NCBI GenBank assembly: GCA_964563335.1
Contig: CAZLWL010000126.1
Coordinates: 1-5,544, forward strand
Direction: 5' to 3'
DNA: 5,544 nt
Source of the DNA: QNBT01 sp964563335
GTDB lineage: Bacteria > Planctomycetota > Phycisphaerae > Sedimentisphaerales > Anaerohalosphaeraceae
Positions 1-5,544 of this stretch are shown here, in pieces. The stretch's first letter is position 1. Every line of letters begins with the position of its first letter. The position numbers were made by a program, and so were the translations under genes. Under the pieces are notes generated by a model. That model was not told the origin of the DNA. It searched no databases and saw only the letters and a list, made by a program, of their open reading frames with translations.

Positions 1-78
1 AAATTCCATAACAGCAGAGCATTTACACCTACCTCATAGTCTTGTAATACTTCCCGAAAAACAACCGAAAAAAAATTT

Positions 79-123
79 TTGACATTTTTTTTTTTGACAT
101 TTTTTTTCTTGACAATTATCGAG
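79..123 (+). repeat. Three 15-bp tandem units, each beginning TTGACA
   Basis: TTGACA occurs at 79, 94 and 109, exactly 15 bp apart. The first two units are TTGACATTTTTTTTT and TTGACATTTTTTTTC. The third, TTGACAATTATCGAG, keeps only the box and serves as the likely -35 element. The period is about one and a half helical turns. The array may be replication slippage in a T-rich tract or a functional multiplication of the -35 or a regulator site; the sequence alone does not decide. Confidence 0.8.
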
Positions 124-138
124 TAAATAGTGTATATT
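109..138 (+). promoter_or_regulatory. Sigma70-type promoter candidate for the secreted-protein operon
   Basis: A perfect -35 box TTGACA (109-114) is followed after 18 bp by TATATT (133-138), five of six matches to the -10 consensus. This places a transcription start near 145. It is the only strong promoter match upstream of the first secreted-protein gene. Two further TTGACA boxes lie upstream (79-84, 94-99) but have no good -10 at 16-18 bp. The surrounding T-tracts could act as an UP-like or bent element. Planctomycete promoters are poorly characterised, so the assignment rests on the general bacterial consensus. Confidence 0.5.
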
Positions 139-156
139 AGTATTTGTAGTTTGGTT

Positions 157-393
157 GCTTGCAAAAGCTTGAAATGAGAATGAGATGAGAGTGTACAATT
201 TCCCTGGAGGAGAGTATGCAGCTACTCGAAATTGAGCTTGTTAATTCAACCCCACGGGTTATAGCGCGCAGTGTTTGCGCAATACATACAATATCAATTC
301 ACGCAAAAAGCAACTGTATCACTGTACAAGAAAGGAGGTCTATGTAAGGAAAGTATAGGCACTAAAAATCAGCATTTCATTTATTTTGCAAGC
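157..393 (+). repeat. 10-bp inverted repeat bracketing the leader (157-166 / 384-393)
   Basis: GCTTGCAAAA at 157-166 is the exact reverse complement of TTTTGCAAGC at 384-393. The left arm starts about a dozen bases after the predicted transcription start. The right arm lies after the possible small ORF, so pairing in the RNA would close a large loop of about 217 nt containing that ORF. The arms do not extend beyond 10 bp. A match of this length is only mildly unlikely by chance in a region this size, so the structural reading is tentative. Confidence 0.35.
216..347 (+). CDS. Possible 43-residue small ORF in the leader
   Basis: An ATG at 216 opens a 43-codon frame ending at TAA (345-347). A good Shine-Dalgarno sequence, GGAGGAG (206-212), sits 3 nt upstream, or 5 nt if GGAGG alone is counted. 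The product begins MQLLEIELVN and ends VQERRSM. It has three cysteines (residues 21, 34 and none paired in an obvious motif beyond these two; the count seen is two), no signal peptide and no membrane segment, and resembles no family I know. Its last codons contain a perfect AAAGGAGG (331-338) just before the terminal ATG-TAA. It could be a leader peptide whose translation affects the operon downstream, or a chance frame in untranslated RNA. The ribosome-binding site is the main support. Confidence 0.3.
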   Translation: MQLLEIELVNSTPRVIARSVCAIHTISIHAKSNCITVQERRSM

Positions 394-399
394 TAAACA

Positions 400-499
400 G
401 GGCAGGATGGTGGAAAATTGTTTTTGTGGCTGCCCATCGAAATGGGCAAGTGCTCTCTAAGCTGTTCGGAGCCTGTAACGGGCAGGATGTGAGAGAGTA
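400..499 (+). promoter_or_regulatory. Structured leader segment with hairpin and competing repeats
   Basis: TGCCCAT (431-437) and ATGGGCA (442-448) form a perfect 7-bp hairpin with a CGAA loop. A second possible stem pairs 451-458 with 492-499 (eight pairs including one G-U). GGGCAGGATG occurs twice, at 400-409 and 480-489, exactly 80 bp apart, and GGGCAG in each copy can also pair with CTGCCC (430-435). One strand of the hairpin therefore has three possible partners, the arrangement expected of a switchable leader. The second repeat ends about 40 nt before the ribosome-binding site of the downstream gene. No T-tract follows the hairpin, so it is not an intrinsic terminator. No known riboswitch class was recognised. 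Confidence 0.4.
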
Positions 500-535
500 A
501 TAATTAAATGGAACCATACAGGCAAGTGGAGGATT

Positions 536-1000
536 AAAATTATGAAAAAATTGATAATGTTTGTTATGGTATTAATGTTATGCCTCGGCATCGCCGGCGA
601 AGTTAAAGGTCAGCCTGCCTGCTTCAGAATTTGCCCCCCGGAGGCAGGTCTGGGCGATGAAGTTACTATGACGGCCTATGACCCAGAGGGCGAGTTTTTT
701 GACTTGTCAACGCTGGACAGTTTCGAGAGTAACTTTCATCATGACACTGGAGGTTATTATCCCAGCTTACTCTGCATAGGCAGTGACTGCGAAAACTGCG
801 AATATCGAGACGGCACAGTTGTGTTCACGCTTACCGATGAGATGTTGCAGGAGGATGTAACGATGTGGGACTTCTTCTGTACACCTTGGGGAGATGATTG
901 GGCGTTCCGCATAGCCAATCGTGACGATCCAGAAGATGCGCCATGGCGTACAGTTGCCGAAGCCATCGCTAACAGTGGTACCTGTGAAGGCATGGCCTGC
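536..1000 (+). repeat. Duplicated block, copy A (signal peptide and eight-Cys domain)
   Basis: This segment and 2301-2762 are two copies of one ancestral sequence. Identity is patchy but very high in places: the first 33 coding bases (542-574 against 2307-2339) are identical, and 783-825 matches 2557-2599 without mismatch over 43 bases. Similarity starts just upstream of the ATG, around the ribosome-binding site, and falls off sharply after the last cysteine of the domain. Confidence 0.85.
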
Positions 1001-2239
1001 CCCGGCGTTCGTTCTATCGACATTGACCCGAACGTAATGCTCGTCTATGAAACGGGCGAGACCGAAGGCGACTTTGGCGTTTCGCTGTTGAATGAGCCGC
1101 CACCGGAAGCGATTATCACAATTAGGGTTGACCCCAATAGTATTGCCCGCGCTGACGGCCCGGAAGGTGGCCCGAGTGAGGATATTACGCTCATCGGCGG
1201 CAGCTTAGTCGATGGCAGTATTACCCTGACTTTCACGGGTACGACGGCTACTGACGCCAACTCCCTCGACCTCCTCATCGCCAGCTGTCCCGACTGGGAT
1301 CCGGCCACCAAGACGAGCTGCTGGAATTGCCCGCAAACGGTTGCCTTCAAAGCTATTGACGATGGCATCGCGGAACCCCAGGAAACAGGGGATACGCTGC
1401 TCGAGCCGCAGAATATACTCGCTTCATCTTCCTACCCACCCCACCCCACAGATGCAAACTTCGTGGGCGAAGTGGTCGTAACCGTTAATGTCTTTGACAA
1501 CGACCAGGCCAATATGTTGTTCACATATACCGTGCCAGAGAGTCATAGCCCGGAGATGCCTGTAACTGGTCCCGTCAAGATATGGGAACAGCCCAGATGG
1601 CAGCACGGCTGGCCCTTAAAGAGATGGCGGGAAATCGGCGTTACACTGCAGGTGGTGCCTGTCAACGATGAAAACCCGGGTTCGCAGGAGTATGTCAGAG
1701 TCATCGTGACGGAAGGCGAGTCCGGCAATCAGCCGATAATGTGGCTGAACCCGGAGTGGGATTATAACGAACCTCTGCCTCCCATTGATGAACCCAACGC
1801 TATAGTCTTCACGTCCGACGGTAATCCGGTATCATCCGGTGTTATCGGTGTCGTTAGTAAGTGGGACGTCTCGTACCCGATCTTGATATTTGGTAATGAC
1901 GACGATGTGCTGCAGGCCGAGGAAGTCTTTGCTGCCGGCGACGAGAACTATGGAGCCAGCCTCCTGTTCTTTGTCGAATCAACCTCAGATGAGCGCTATG
2001 CGCCCTTAAACGATGAGGACGAACCCGAAGGTTTGGAGCGATCGGTCATTATTGACATCGAGGACAATGAATGCGGTGCATTCGGTTTCCTGCCCACGGA
2101 CATCATTGGCAACCCTTCTCGTGTAAGCGACCCCAATTATCGGGATTGTTACGTGGACCTCTATGACGCGATAGAATTTGCCACCCAATGGCTCGACTGC
2201 TCAGATCCACAGGACCCGGCTTGTGAGTCTTACCTGTAA
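542..2239 (+). CDS. Secreted protein: eight-cysteine domain, Calx-beta-like repeats, dockerin-like tail
   Basis: A 565-residue exported protein of unknown function. The start is set by GGAGGA (528-533) 8 nt before the ATG. Residues 1-23 are a Sec signal peptide (MKKL, then a hydrophobic core), with the mature chain probably starting at QPACF. Residues 24-153 form a compact domain with eight cysteines (27, 31, 78, 83, 86, 113, 148, 153), closely matching the next gene; I do not recognise it. Residues about 159-510 look like two Calx-beta-type beta-sandwich modules, ending in FDND (318-321) and EDNEC (507-511). Calx-beta modules typically bind Ca2+ in extracellular proteins. Residues about 529-556 resemble one dockerin repeat (DCYVDLYD…QWLDC), but its calcium loop has an extra residue and may be degenerate. 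An unusual Trp-rich basic patch lies at 346-363. The protein is otherwise acidic. A surface or extracellular binding role is inferred; no enzyme domain was seen. Confidence 0.85.
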   Translation: MKKLIMFVMVLMLCLGIAGEVKGQPACFRICPPEAGLGDEVTMTAYDPEGEFFDLSTLDSFESNFHHDTGGYYPSLLCIGSDCENCEYRDGTVVFTLTDEMLQEDVTMWDFFCTPWGDDWAFRIANRDDPEDAPWRTVAEAIANSGTCEGMACPGVRSIDIDPNVMLVYETGETEGDFGVSLLNEPPPEAIITIRVDPNSIARADGPEGGPSEDITLIGGSLVDGSITLTFTGTTATDANSLDLLIASCPDWDPATKTSCWNCPQTVAFKAIDDGIAEPQETGDTLLEPQNILASSSYPPHPTDANFVGEVVVTVNVFDNDQANMLFTYTVPESHSPEMPVTGPVKIWEQPRWQHGWPLKRWREIGVTLQVVPVNDENPGSQEYVRVIVTEGESGNQPIMWLNPEWDYNEPLPPIDEPNAIVFTSDGNPVSSGVIGVVSKWDVSYPILIFGNDDDVLQAEEVFAAGDENYGASLLFFVESTSDERYAPLNDEDEPEGLERSVIIDIEDNECGAFGFLPTDIIGNPSRVSDPNYRDCYVDLYDAIEFATQWLDCSDPQDPACESYL

Positions 2240-2293
2240 CGGAAGTTTGGAATGGCTAAGGAGTTTATGACTATAATTTAAACCATGAAGAAT

Positions 2294-2299
2294 GGAGGA
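2294..2299 (+). promoter_or_regulatory. Ribosome-binding site fixing the second paralogue's start
   Basis: GGAGGA lies 7 nt before the ATG at 2307, which begins the signal peptide MKKLIMFVMV. An in-frame ATG five codons earlier (2292) overlaps this same Shine-Dalgarno sequence and so cannot use it. The first paralogue has the equivalent layout, GGAGGA 8 nt before its own MKKLIMFVMV, which confirms 2307 as the start. Confidence 0.85.
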
Positions 2300-2300
2300 T

Positions 2301-2762
2301 TTAATTATGAAAAAATTGATAATGTTTGTTATGGTATTAGCTATTGCAGTGCCGCTCTTTTCAGGTATTGCAAGCGCTCAACCTGTCTGTTTCACAATTT
2401 GCCCCCCGGATGCAGGAGTGGGCGATGAAGTTACTATGACGGGCTATGATGAAGCGGGCGAGTTTTATGACTTGTCAACTCTGGACGCTTTCGAGAGTAA
2501 CTTTCATGGAATAGGACCTCCTGACCCGGGTTATTACAGCTTACTCTGCGTAGGCGGTGACTGCGAAAACTGCGAATATCGAGACGGCACAGTTGTGTTT
2601 GAGCTTATCGAAGATATGTTGAGCGAGGCTGTAACAGAGTGGGACTTCTTCTGTGTGCCTTGGGGAGATGAATGGGCGTTCCGCATAGCCGGAGGTGACG
2701 GGCCATTCGATACAGTTGCCGAAGCCATCGCTGCCGGTGGCACCTGCGAAGGCTTGAGCTGC
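2301..2762 (+). repeat. Duplicated block, copy B (signal peptide and eight-Cys domain)
   Basis: Partner of the copy at 536-1000. Relative to copy A it has a slightly different signal-peptide core, a small insertion after the shared ESNFH motif, and a deletion of a few codons before TVAEAIA. All eight cysteines are kept. The close DNA match, including synonymous positions, points to recent duplication or gene conversion in this part of the genes. Confidence 0.85.
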
Positions 2763-3884
2763 GAAATTGCGTTACCGGCAATTACTGTTGACTCCAATGA
2801 TATCCCTGTTTACGAACAGCAGGACGTTGGCGGTCCGCCAGCGGGCGGGCGGCCTGACGGTCAGCTTCTGGTCAGTCTTGCCTGGCAGCCGGGTGAAGGT
2901 TTGGACTATCCCGACTTCGTTGCGACGGTTACTGTTGACCCCAATACCGAGGGTGATGGCCCGCATGCAGACTTCACCTTCCCTGATAGTGTCGCTGCCG
3001 ATGGAAGCGTAGTTCTTCCGTCCTTTACCGAGCTAAACTGGAACATCCCGCAGAACGTGATTGTCCAGGTCGTTGATGATACCGATAGAGAAGGTGACGA
3101 GTGGTATCCGATCGAGCTTACTGTCACAATTGACATCGCCGACCCTAACTTTGGAAATCCTACACCAGTGGTAGTAGAGGCGAGAGTTGGTGTCGTAGAT
3201 AATGATATACCTTATGTCTCGGCGCTTCCGGATCCAATCGAGTTGTCTGAGAGCGACCCATGTACTTGCGTTGGTATGAAGGTAAGACTTTCGCACAGGC
3301 CGACTGATAATGTTTATGTCAGGGTTTACCCCGAGGGGTGGCCCTTCGGGGCAGATGAGAAGGCAGAAATGGCCGATTTAGACCCGCCTCTCGGAGTCGC
3401 CGATGACCCGAACGTTCTGACGTTTACCACTGCGGACGGCGCACCCTGGGTTCCAGGCACCATGACCAGCGGCTGGAATGTCGAGCAGATCATCACCGTA
3501 TGCCCAATTGACAACGACGAATTAGCGGAAGCCTGGCTGGAAGACGTCGATGGTGAAATATTCCTGCCTTCTTACAGCCAAGACGTGCGGTACCTCGTAC
3601 CGTGGTGGAATCCCGACGGTTCCGGCGCCGACGACCCTTGTACACCCGATGAAGAAGAAGAATCCGACGGCGAAGCTGATGAGACGATTGTTGTCGTAAT
3701 TGTTCAGGACAATGAATGCGGCGCGTGGGGTTTTGCTCCTCAGGACTTCAACGAGGACTGCGTCGTGAATCTGGCAGAAGTCGCAATCCTTTACAACCAA
3801 TGGCTGGAGTGTACGCAACCCTATGATGGTGGTGAAGACGGTTGGGTAGACTGTGACGCGTTATGGAACTTAGTGGTTGATTAA
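2307..3884 (+). CDS. Secreted paralogue: eight-cysteine domain, Calx-beta-like repeats, dockerin-like tail
   Basis: A 525-residue exported protein, tandem paralogue of the preceding gene and 67 bp downstream of it. The signal peptide is residues 1-24, with a clear ASA|QP cleavage site. Residues 25-152 are the same eight-cysteine domain (Cys 28, 32, 81, 86, 89, 116, 147, 152), about three-quarters identical by eye. The middle is only loosely similar: beta-rich Calx-beta-like modules with DND calcium-type turns at 298-300 and 402-404 and a final QDNEC at 467-471. An acidic run (DEEEESDGEADE) lies just before the last strand. Residues 480-503 are a well-formed single dockerin-type calcium loop (DFNEDCVVNL) plus helix (…YNQWLEC); a classical type I dockerin has two such repeats. 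Likely roles are surface display, adhesion or complex assembly, by inference from domain types. It is probably co-transcribed with its neighbour and ends before a strong terminator. Confidence 0.85.
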   Translation: MKKLIMFVMVLAIAVPLFSGIASAQPVCFTICPPDAGVGDEVTMTGYDEAGEFYDLSTLDAFESNFHGIGPPDPGYYSLLCVGGDCENCEYRDGTVVFELIEDMLSEAVTEWDFFCVPWGDEWAFRIAGGDGPFDTVAEAIAAGGTCEGLSCEIALPAITVDSNDIPVYEQQDVGGPPAGGRPDGQLLVSLAWQPGEGLDYPDFVATVTVDPNTEGDGPHADFTFPDSVAADGSVVLPSFTELNWNIPQNVIVQVVDDTDREGDEWYPIELTVTIDIADPNFGNPTPVVVEARVGVVDNDIPYVSALPDPIELSESDPCTCVGMKVRLSHRPTDNVYVRVYPEGWPFGADEKAEMADLDPPLGVADDPNVLTFTTADGAPWVPGTMTSGWNVEQIITVCPIDNDELAEAWLEDVDGEIFLPSYSQDVRYLVPWWNPDGSGADDPCTPDEEEESDGEADETIVVVIVQDNECGAWGFAPQDFNEDCVVNLAEVAILYNQWLECTQPYDGGEDGWVDCDALWNLVVD

Positions 3885-3915
3885 CACCTTAAGTTTTCAT
3901 GGCAAAAAAAACTGT

Positions 3916-3960
3916 AAAACAGGGCTTCGGAAATTATCCGAAGCCCTGTTTTCTTTTGTT
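3916..3960. terminator. Bidirectional intrinsic terminator between convergent genes
   Basis: AAAACAGGGCTTCGGA (3916-3931) and TCCGAAGCCCTGTTTT (3937-3952) form a perfect 16-bp stem with the 5-nt loop AATTA. On the plus strand the stem runs into TTTTCTTTTGTT. On the minus strand it runs into TTTT and, four bases later, a run of eight T (the A-run at 3904-3911). It lies 31 bp after the stop of the second secreted-protein gene and 56 bp after the stop of the symporter gene, so it can terminate both transcripts. Confidence 0.93.
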
Positions 3961-4008
3961 TATGCCGGTAATCTTGGCTATCAGCTTCCTTTTCCTTTCC
4001 GCGTGGTA

Positions 4009-5544
4009 TCAGAGAATGTCAGACCTTTCAAGCGTGTGGATTGTTAAGCCTTGAATTGATTTCTTAGAGCGAGGGACAGCCAGGCTTGCAAGATAACCGC
4101 AGACGAAACAGATGGTAATGCCCACAAGCGCATAGAGTAGCAAATGAACGTCTGTATACTGCTGCACAAGAAACAACCCTACGGCTCCGGCCACAGCACC
4201 GATGACCGCTCCCGGCCCATTAGCCCTCGTCGTAAAAATCCCAAGGCAGAACAGCCCGCACATGGGACCACCGAACAGTCCAAGAATCTTCATGAACTGG
4301 TCCCATAGCGATTTGATATCCGATGCAGCAAATAAAAGGGCCAGCAGCATTCCCAAAACGCCCAGGACAGCCGTCAATGCGCGGCCAAGCTGCAAATAGC
4401 CCCGTTCAGAATGAATTTGCTTCAAAGGGCGGACAAAGTCGGTCACCAGTGCCGCCGAAGTGCTGTTCATGCTCGTAGAAATGGTGGATTGGGCTGCGGC
4501 GAAGATGCCGGCCACGACCAGTCCTGCGATGCCTGTGGGGAGTTCTCGTGCTATGAACAGCGGGAATATGGCATCGGTTTTGAACGTCGGATCCAGACGA
4601 TCAGGGTTGTGCGCGTAAAAGACAAACAGCGCCGTACCCACACCAAAGAACAAAAGTGAAGCCGGCAGGATGGCCACGGCATTCGTCCAGATCGCTTTTT
4701 TCGCGCGAGTCATATCCGGAACAGACATGTACCGCTGAACAACTGCCATGTCTGATGTGTAGGGAACCAGATTCTGTCCAATTCCACCCAACACAACCAC
4801 CCAGAGGGCCGTTGTGGCAAAACTTGTCGAAGCGAAGTCCCAGTTCATCATGTGAAACTTGTTGTGTTCGCCGGCTGTGGCCATGAAACCGGCTACCCCT
4901 CCATCAATCCGGGTTATAATCAGCATAAGGCAGAAAAACGCTCCCCCTAAAAGAACGAAACTCTGTATGGTATCGGTCCATACAACAGCCTCAAGTCCAC
5001 CCATGGTGCAATAGATAATGCTTAGTATTCCCATGAGAAGGATGCACTGCTGCTCCGACATGGGCGTTATGGTCGCCAGGGCCAGTGCCGGCAAATACAT
5101 TACGACCGCCATTCGGCCAATCTGAAAGAAGACAAACGATGCACTGGCGAAAAGGCGCGCCGGTCGATTGAATCGCTTCTCGAGATACTCATAGGCGCTT
5201 GTTGCGTCAATCTTCCGAAAGAACGGAAGAAAAAGCAAAATCACCAGCGGCGTGATGGCAATGGCCGTCATGTTAACCATGAAGTAGACCCAGTCGGTGG
5301 CATAGGCTTTAGCGGGGATGGCCACGAATGTAATCGAACTCAGCATGGTGGCAAAGATGCTCAACCCTGCCACAAACCATGGGATCCGTTGGCCACCACG
5401 GAAGTAATCGTCTGAATTCTTGTTGCGGAAGGAAAAAAACACGCCCACACCAATCATGGCGGCCAGATAAAAACCAATCACCGAAAAATCGACAAAGCCA
5501 AACCGGCCCACGCTCTTGACCGGCCGTACCTGCCACACTTTCGG
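4009..5544 (-). CDS. Sodium:solute symporter (SSS family), N-terminus beyond window
   Basis: An inner-membrane Na+-coupled importer of the SSS family (PutP, SGLT and NanT-type relatives). The 511 visible codons hold about 13 hydrophobic segments, a complete transporter core. Numbering from the GTG at 5538: a loop with DDYFRGGQRIPW (44-54), TM segment SIFATMLSSITFVAIP (60-75), family signature GGLEAVVWTDTIQ (180-192), and a segment AAAQSTISTSMNS (347-359) whose Ser351/Thr352 align by eye with the serines of the Na2 sodium site. The substrate cannot be read from sequence; resemblance to planctomycete and Bacteroidetes symporters linked with sialic acid or sugar use is from memory. The frame stays open to the window edge (PKVWQVRPVKS…), and the GTG there has no visible ribosome-binding site, so the true start is probably further upstream, perhaps with an extra N-terminal domain. 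It is convergent with the secreted-protein pair. Confidence 0.92.
   Translation of the reverse strand, partial: PKVWQVRPVKSVGRFGFVDFSVIGFYLAAMIGVGVFFSFRNKNSDDYFRGGQRIPWFVAGLSIFATMLSSITFVAIPAKAYATDWVYFMVNMTAIAITPLVILLFLPFFRKIDATSAYEYLEKRFNRPARLFASASFVFFQIGRMAVVMYLPALALATITPMSEQQCILLMGILSIIYCTMGGLEAVVWTDTIQSFVLLGGAFFCLMLIITRIDGGVAGFMATAGEHNKFHMMNWDFASTSFATTALWVVVLGGIGQNLVPYTSDMAVVQRYMSVPDMTRAKKAIWTNAVAILPASLLFFGVGTALFVFYAHNPDRLDPTFKTDAIFPLFIARELPTGIAGLVVAGIFAAAQSTISTSMNSTSAALVTDFVRPLKQIHSERGYLQLGRALTAVLGVLGMLLALLFAASDIKSLWDQFMKILGLFGGPMCGLFCLGIFTTRANGPGAVIGAVAGAVGLFLVQQYTDVHLLLYALVGITICFVCGYLASLAVPRSKKSIQGLTIHTLERSDIL

Larger units (their letters stand above)
1..541 (+). other. Gene-poor region upstream of the secreted-protein pair
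   Basis: This stretch has no long ORF on either strand. The first 65 bases show nothing I can name. Bases 68-108 are A- then T-rich and run into a promoter candidate (109-138). From about 145 onward the sequence would be a transcribed leader of roughly 395 nt in front of the first secreted-protein gene, which is long for a bacterial 5' UTR. The leader contains a possible small ORF (216-347), a hairpin (431-448) and several repeats, each listed separately. I tried to match it to known riboswitch cores and found no convincing fit. Confidence 0.6.

Noticed and set aside
264..280. GCGC…GCGC inverted repeat
   Set aside because: Only four base pairs with a nine-base loop and no extension; too weak to call a structure.
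313..326. Short direct repeat ACTGTA (313-318 and 321-326)
   Set aside because: Six bases repeated once is not significant, and no regulator site is recognised.
299..435. Possible cyclic-di-GMP (GEMM-type) riboswitch, suggested by CACGCAAAAAGCAA and GCAAGCTAAACAGGGC
   Set aside because: The fragments resemble parts of the consensus, but the paired elements and the tetraloop and receptor arrangement are missing or in the wrong place.
2267..2281. Four-codon frame ATG ACT ATA ATT TAA after AAGGAG between the two secreted-protein genes
   Set aside because: Too short to support as a gene; a match to a ribosome-binding site followed by a short frame is expected by chance in AT-rich spacers.
2292..2306. 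Upstream in-frame ATG adding MEDLI to the second secreted protein
   Set aside because: It overlaps the Shine-Dalgarno sequence, and the first paralogue starts at the equivalent of 2307; the added acidic residues would also spoil the signal peptide.
757..3818. Several antisense and alternative-frame ORFs of 60-107 codons inside the two secreted-protein genes
   Set aside because: They overlap well-supported genes, lack ribosome-binding sites and recognisable features, and appear at matching places in both paralogues because the underlying coding DNA is duplicated.
4202..4886. Plus-strand ORFs of 65-82 codons opposite the symporter gene
   Set aside because: They are shadows of a clear transporter gene; the translations are low-complexity in composition and show no domain or start signal.

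Overview
The window looks like chromosomal DNA from a planctomycete, most likely of the Phycisphaerae/Sedimentisphaerales type. This is inferred from the two large secreted proteins: both end in a 'DNECGA(F/W)GF…DC(Y/V)V(D/N)L…QWL(D/E)C' tail, a planctomycete-style half-dockerin, and both carry Calx-beta-like repeats. No rRNA or other phylogenetic marker is present, so the assignment is a style judgement.

Layout. Positions 1-541 hold no long gene. This stretch contains a T-rich promoter zone with three TTGACA boxes exactly 15 bp apart, followed by a leader of about 395 nt. The leader holds a possible 43-codon small ORF (216-347), a perfect 7-bp hairpin, a 10-bp direct repeat spaced 80 bp apart, and a 10-bp long-range inverted repeat. 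Positions 542-2239 and 2307-3884 encode two tandem paralogous exported proteins (565 and 525 aa). They share a nearly identical signal peptide and an eight-cysteine N-terminal domain that I do not recognise, have strongly diverged Calx-beta-like middles, and share a similar C-terminal tail. They lie 67 bp apart with no visible terminator between them and are probably co-transcribed. A perfect 16-bp stem-loop (3916-3952) with a T-tract on each strand ends this operon and also the convergent gene. Positions 4009-5544, on the minus strand, are the C-terminal 511 codons of a sodium:solute symporter (SSS family). Its reading frame is still open at the window edge, and the residues there look like a linker, so the protein probably has an N-terminal part outside the window.

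How they fit together. The tandem pair looks like cell-surface or extracellular, calcium-binding, adhesin-like or scaffold proteins; no catalytic domain was recognised in either. The symporter imports a small solute, perhaps a sugar or sialic acid, with Na+. It is convergent with the pair and has its own promoter outside the window, so a functional link is not shown. The most unusual content is the duplicated eight-cysteine domain with its uneven divergence and the long, structured leader in front of it.
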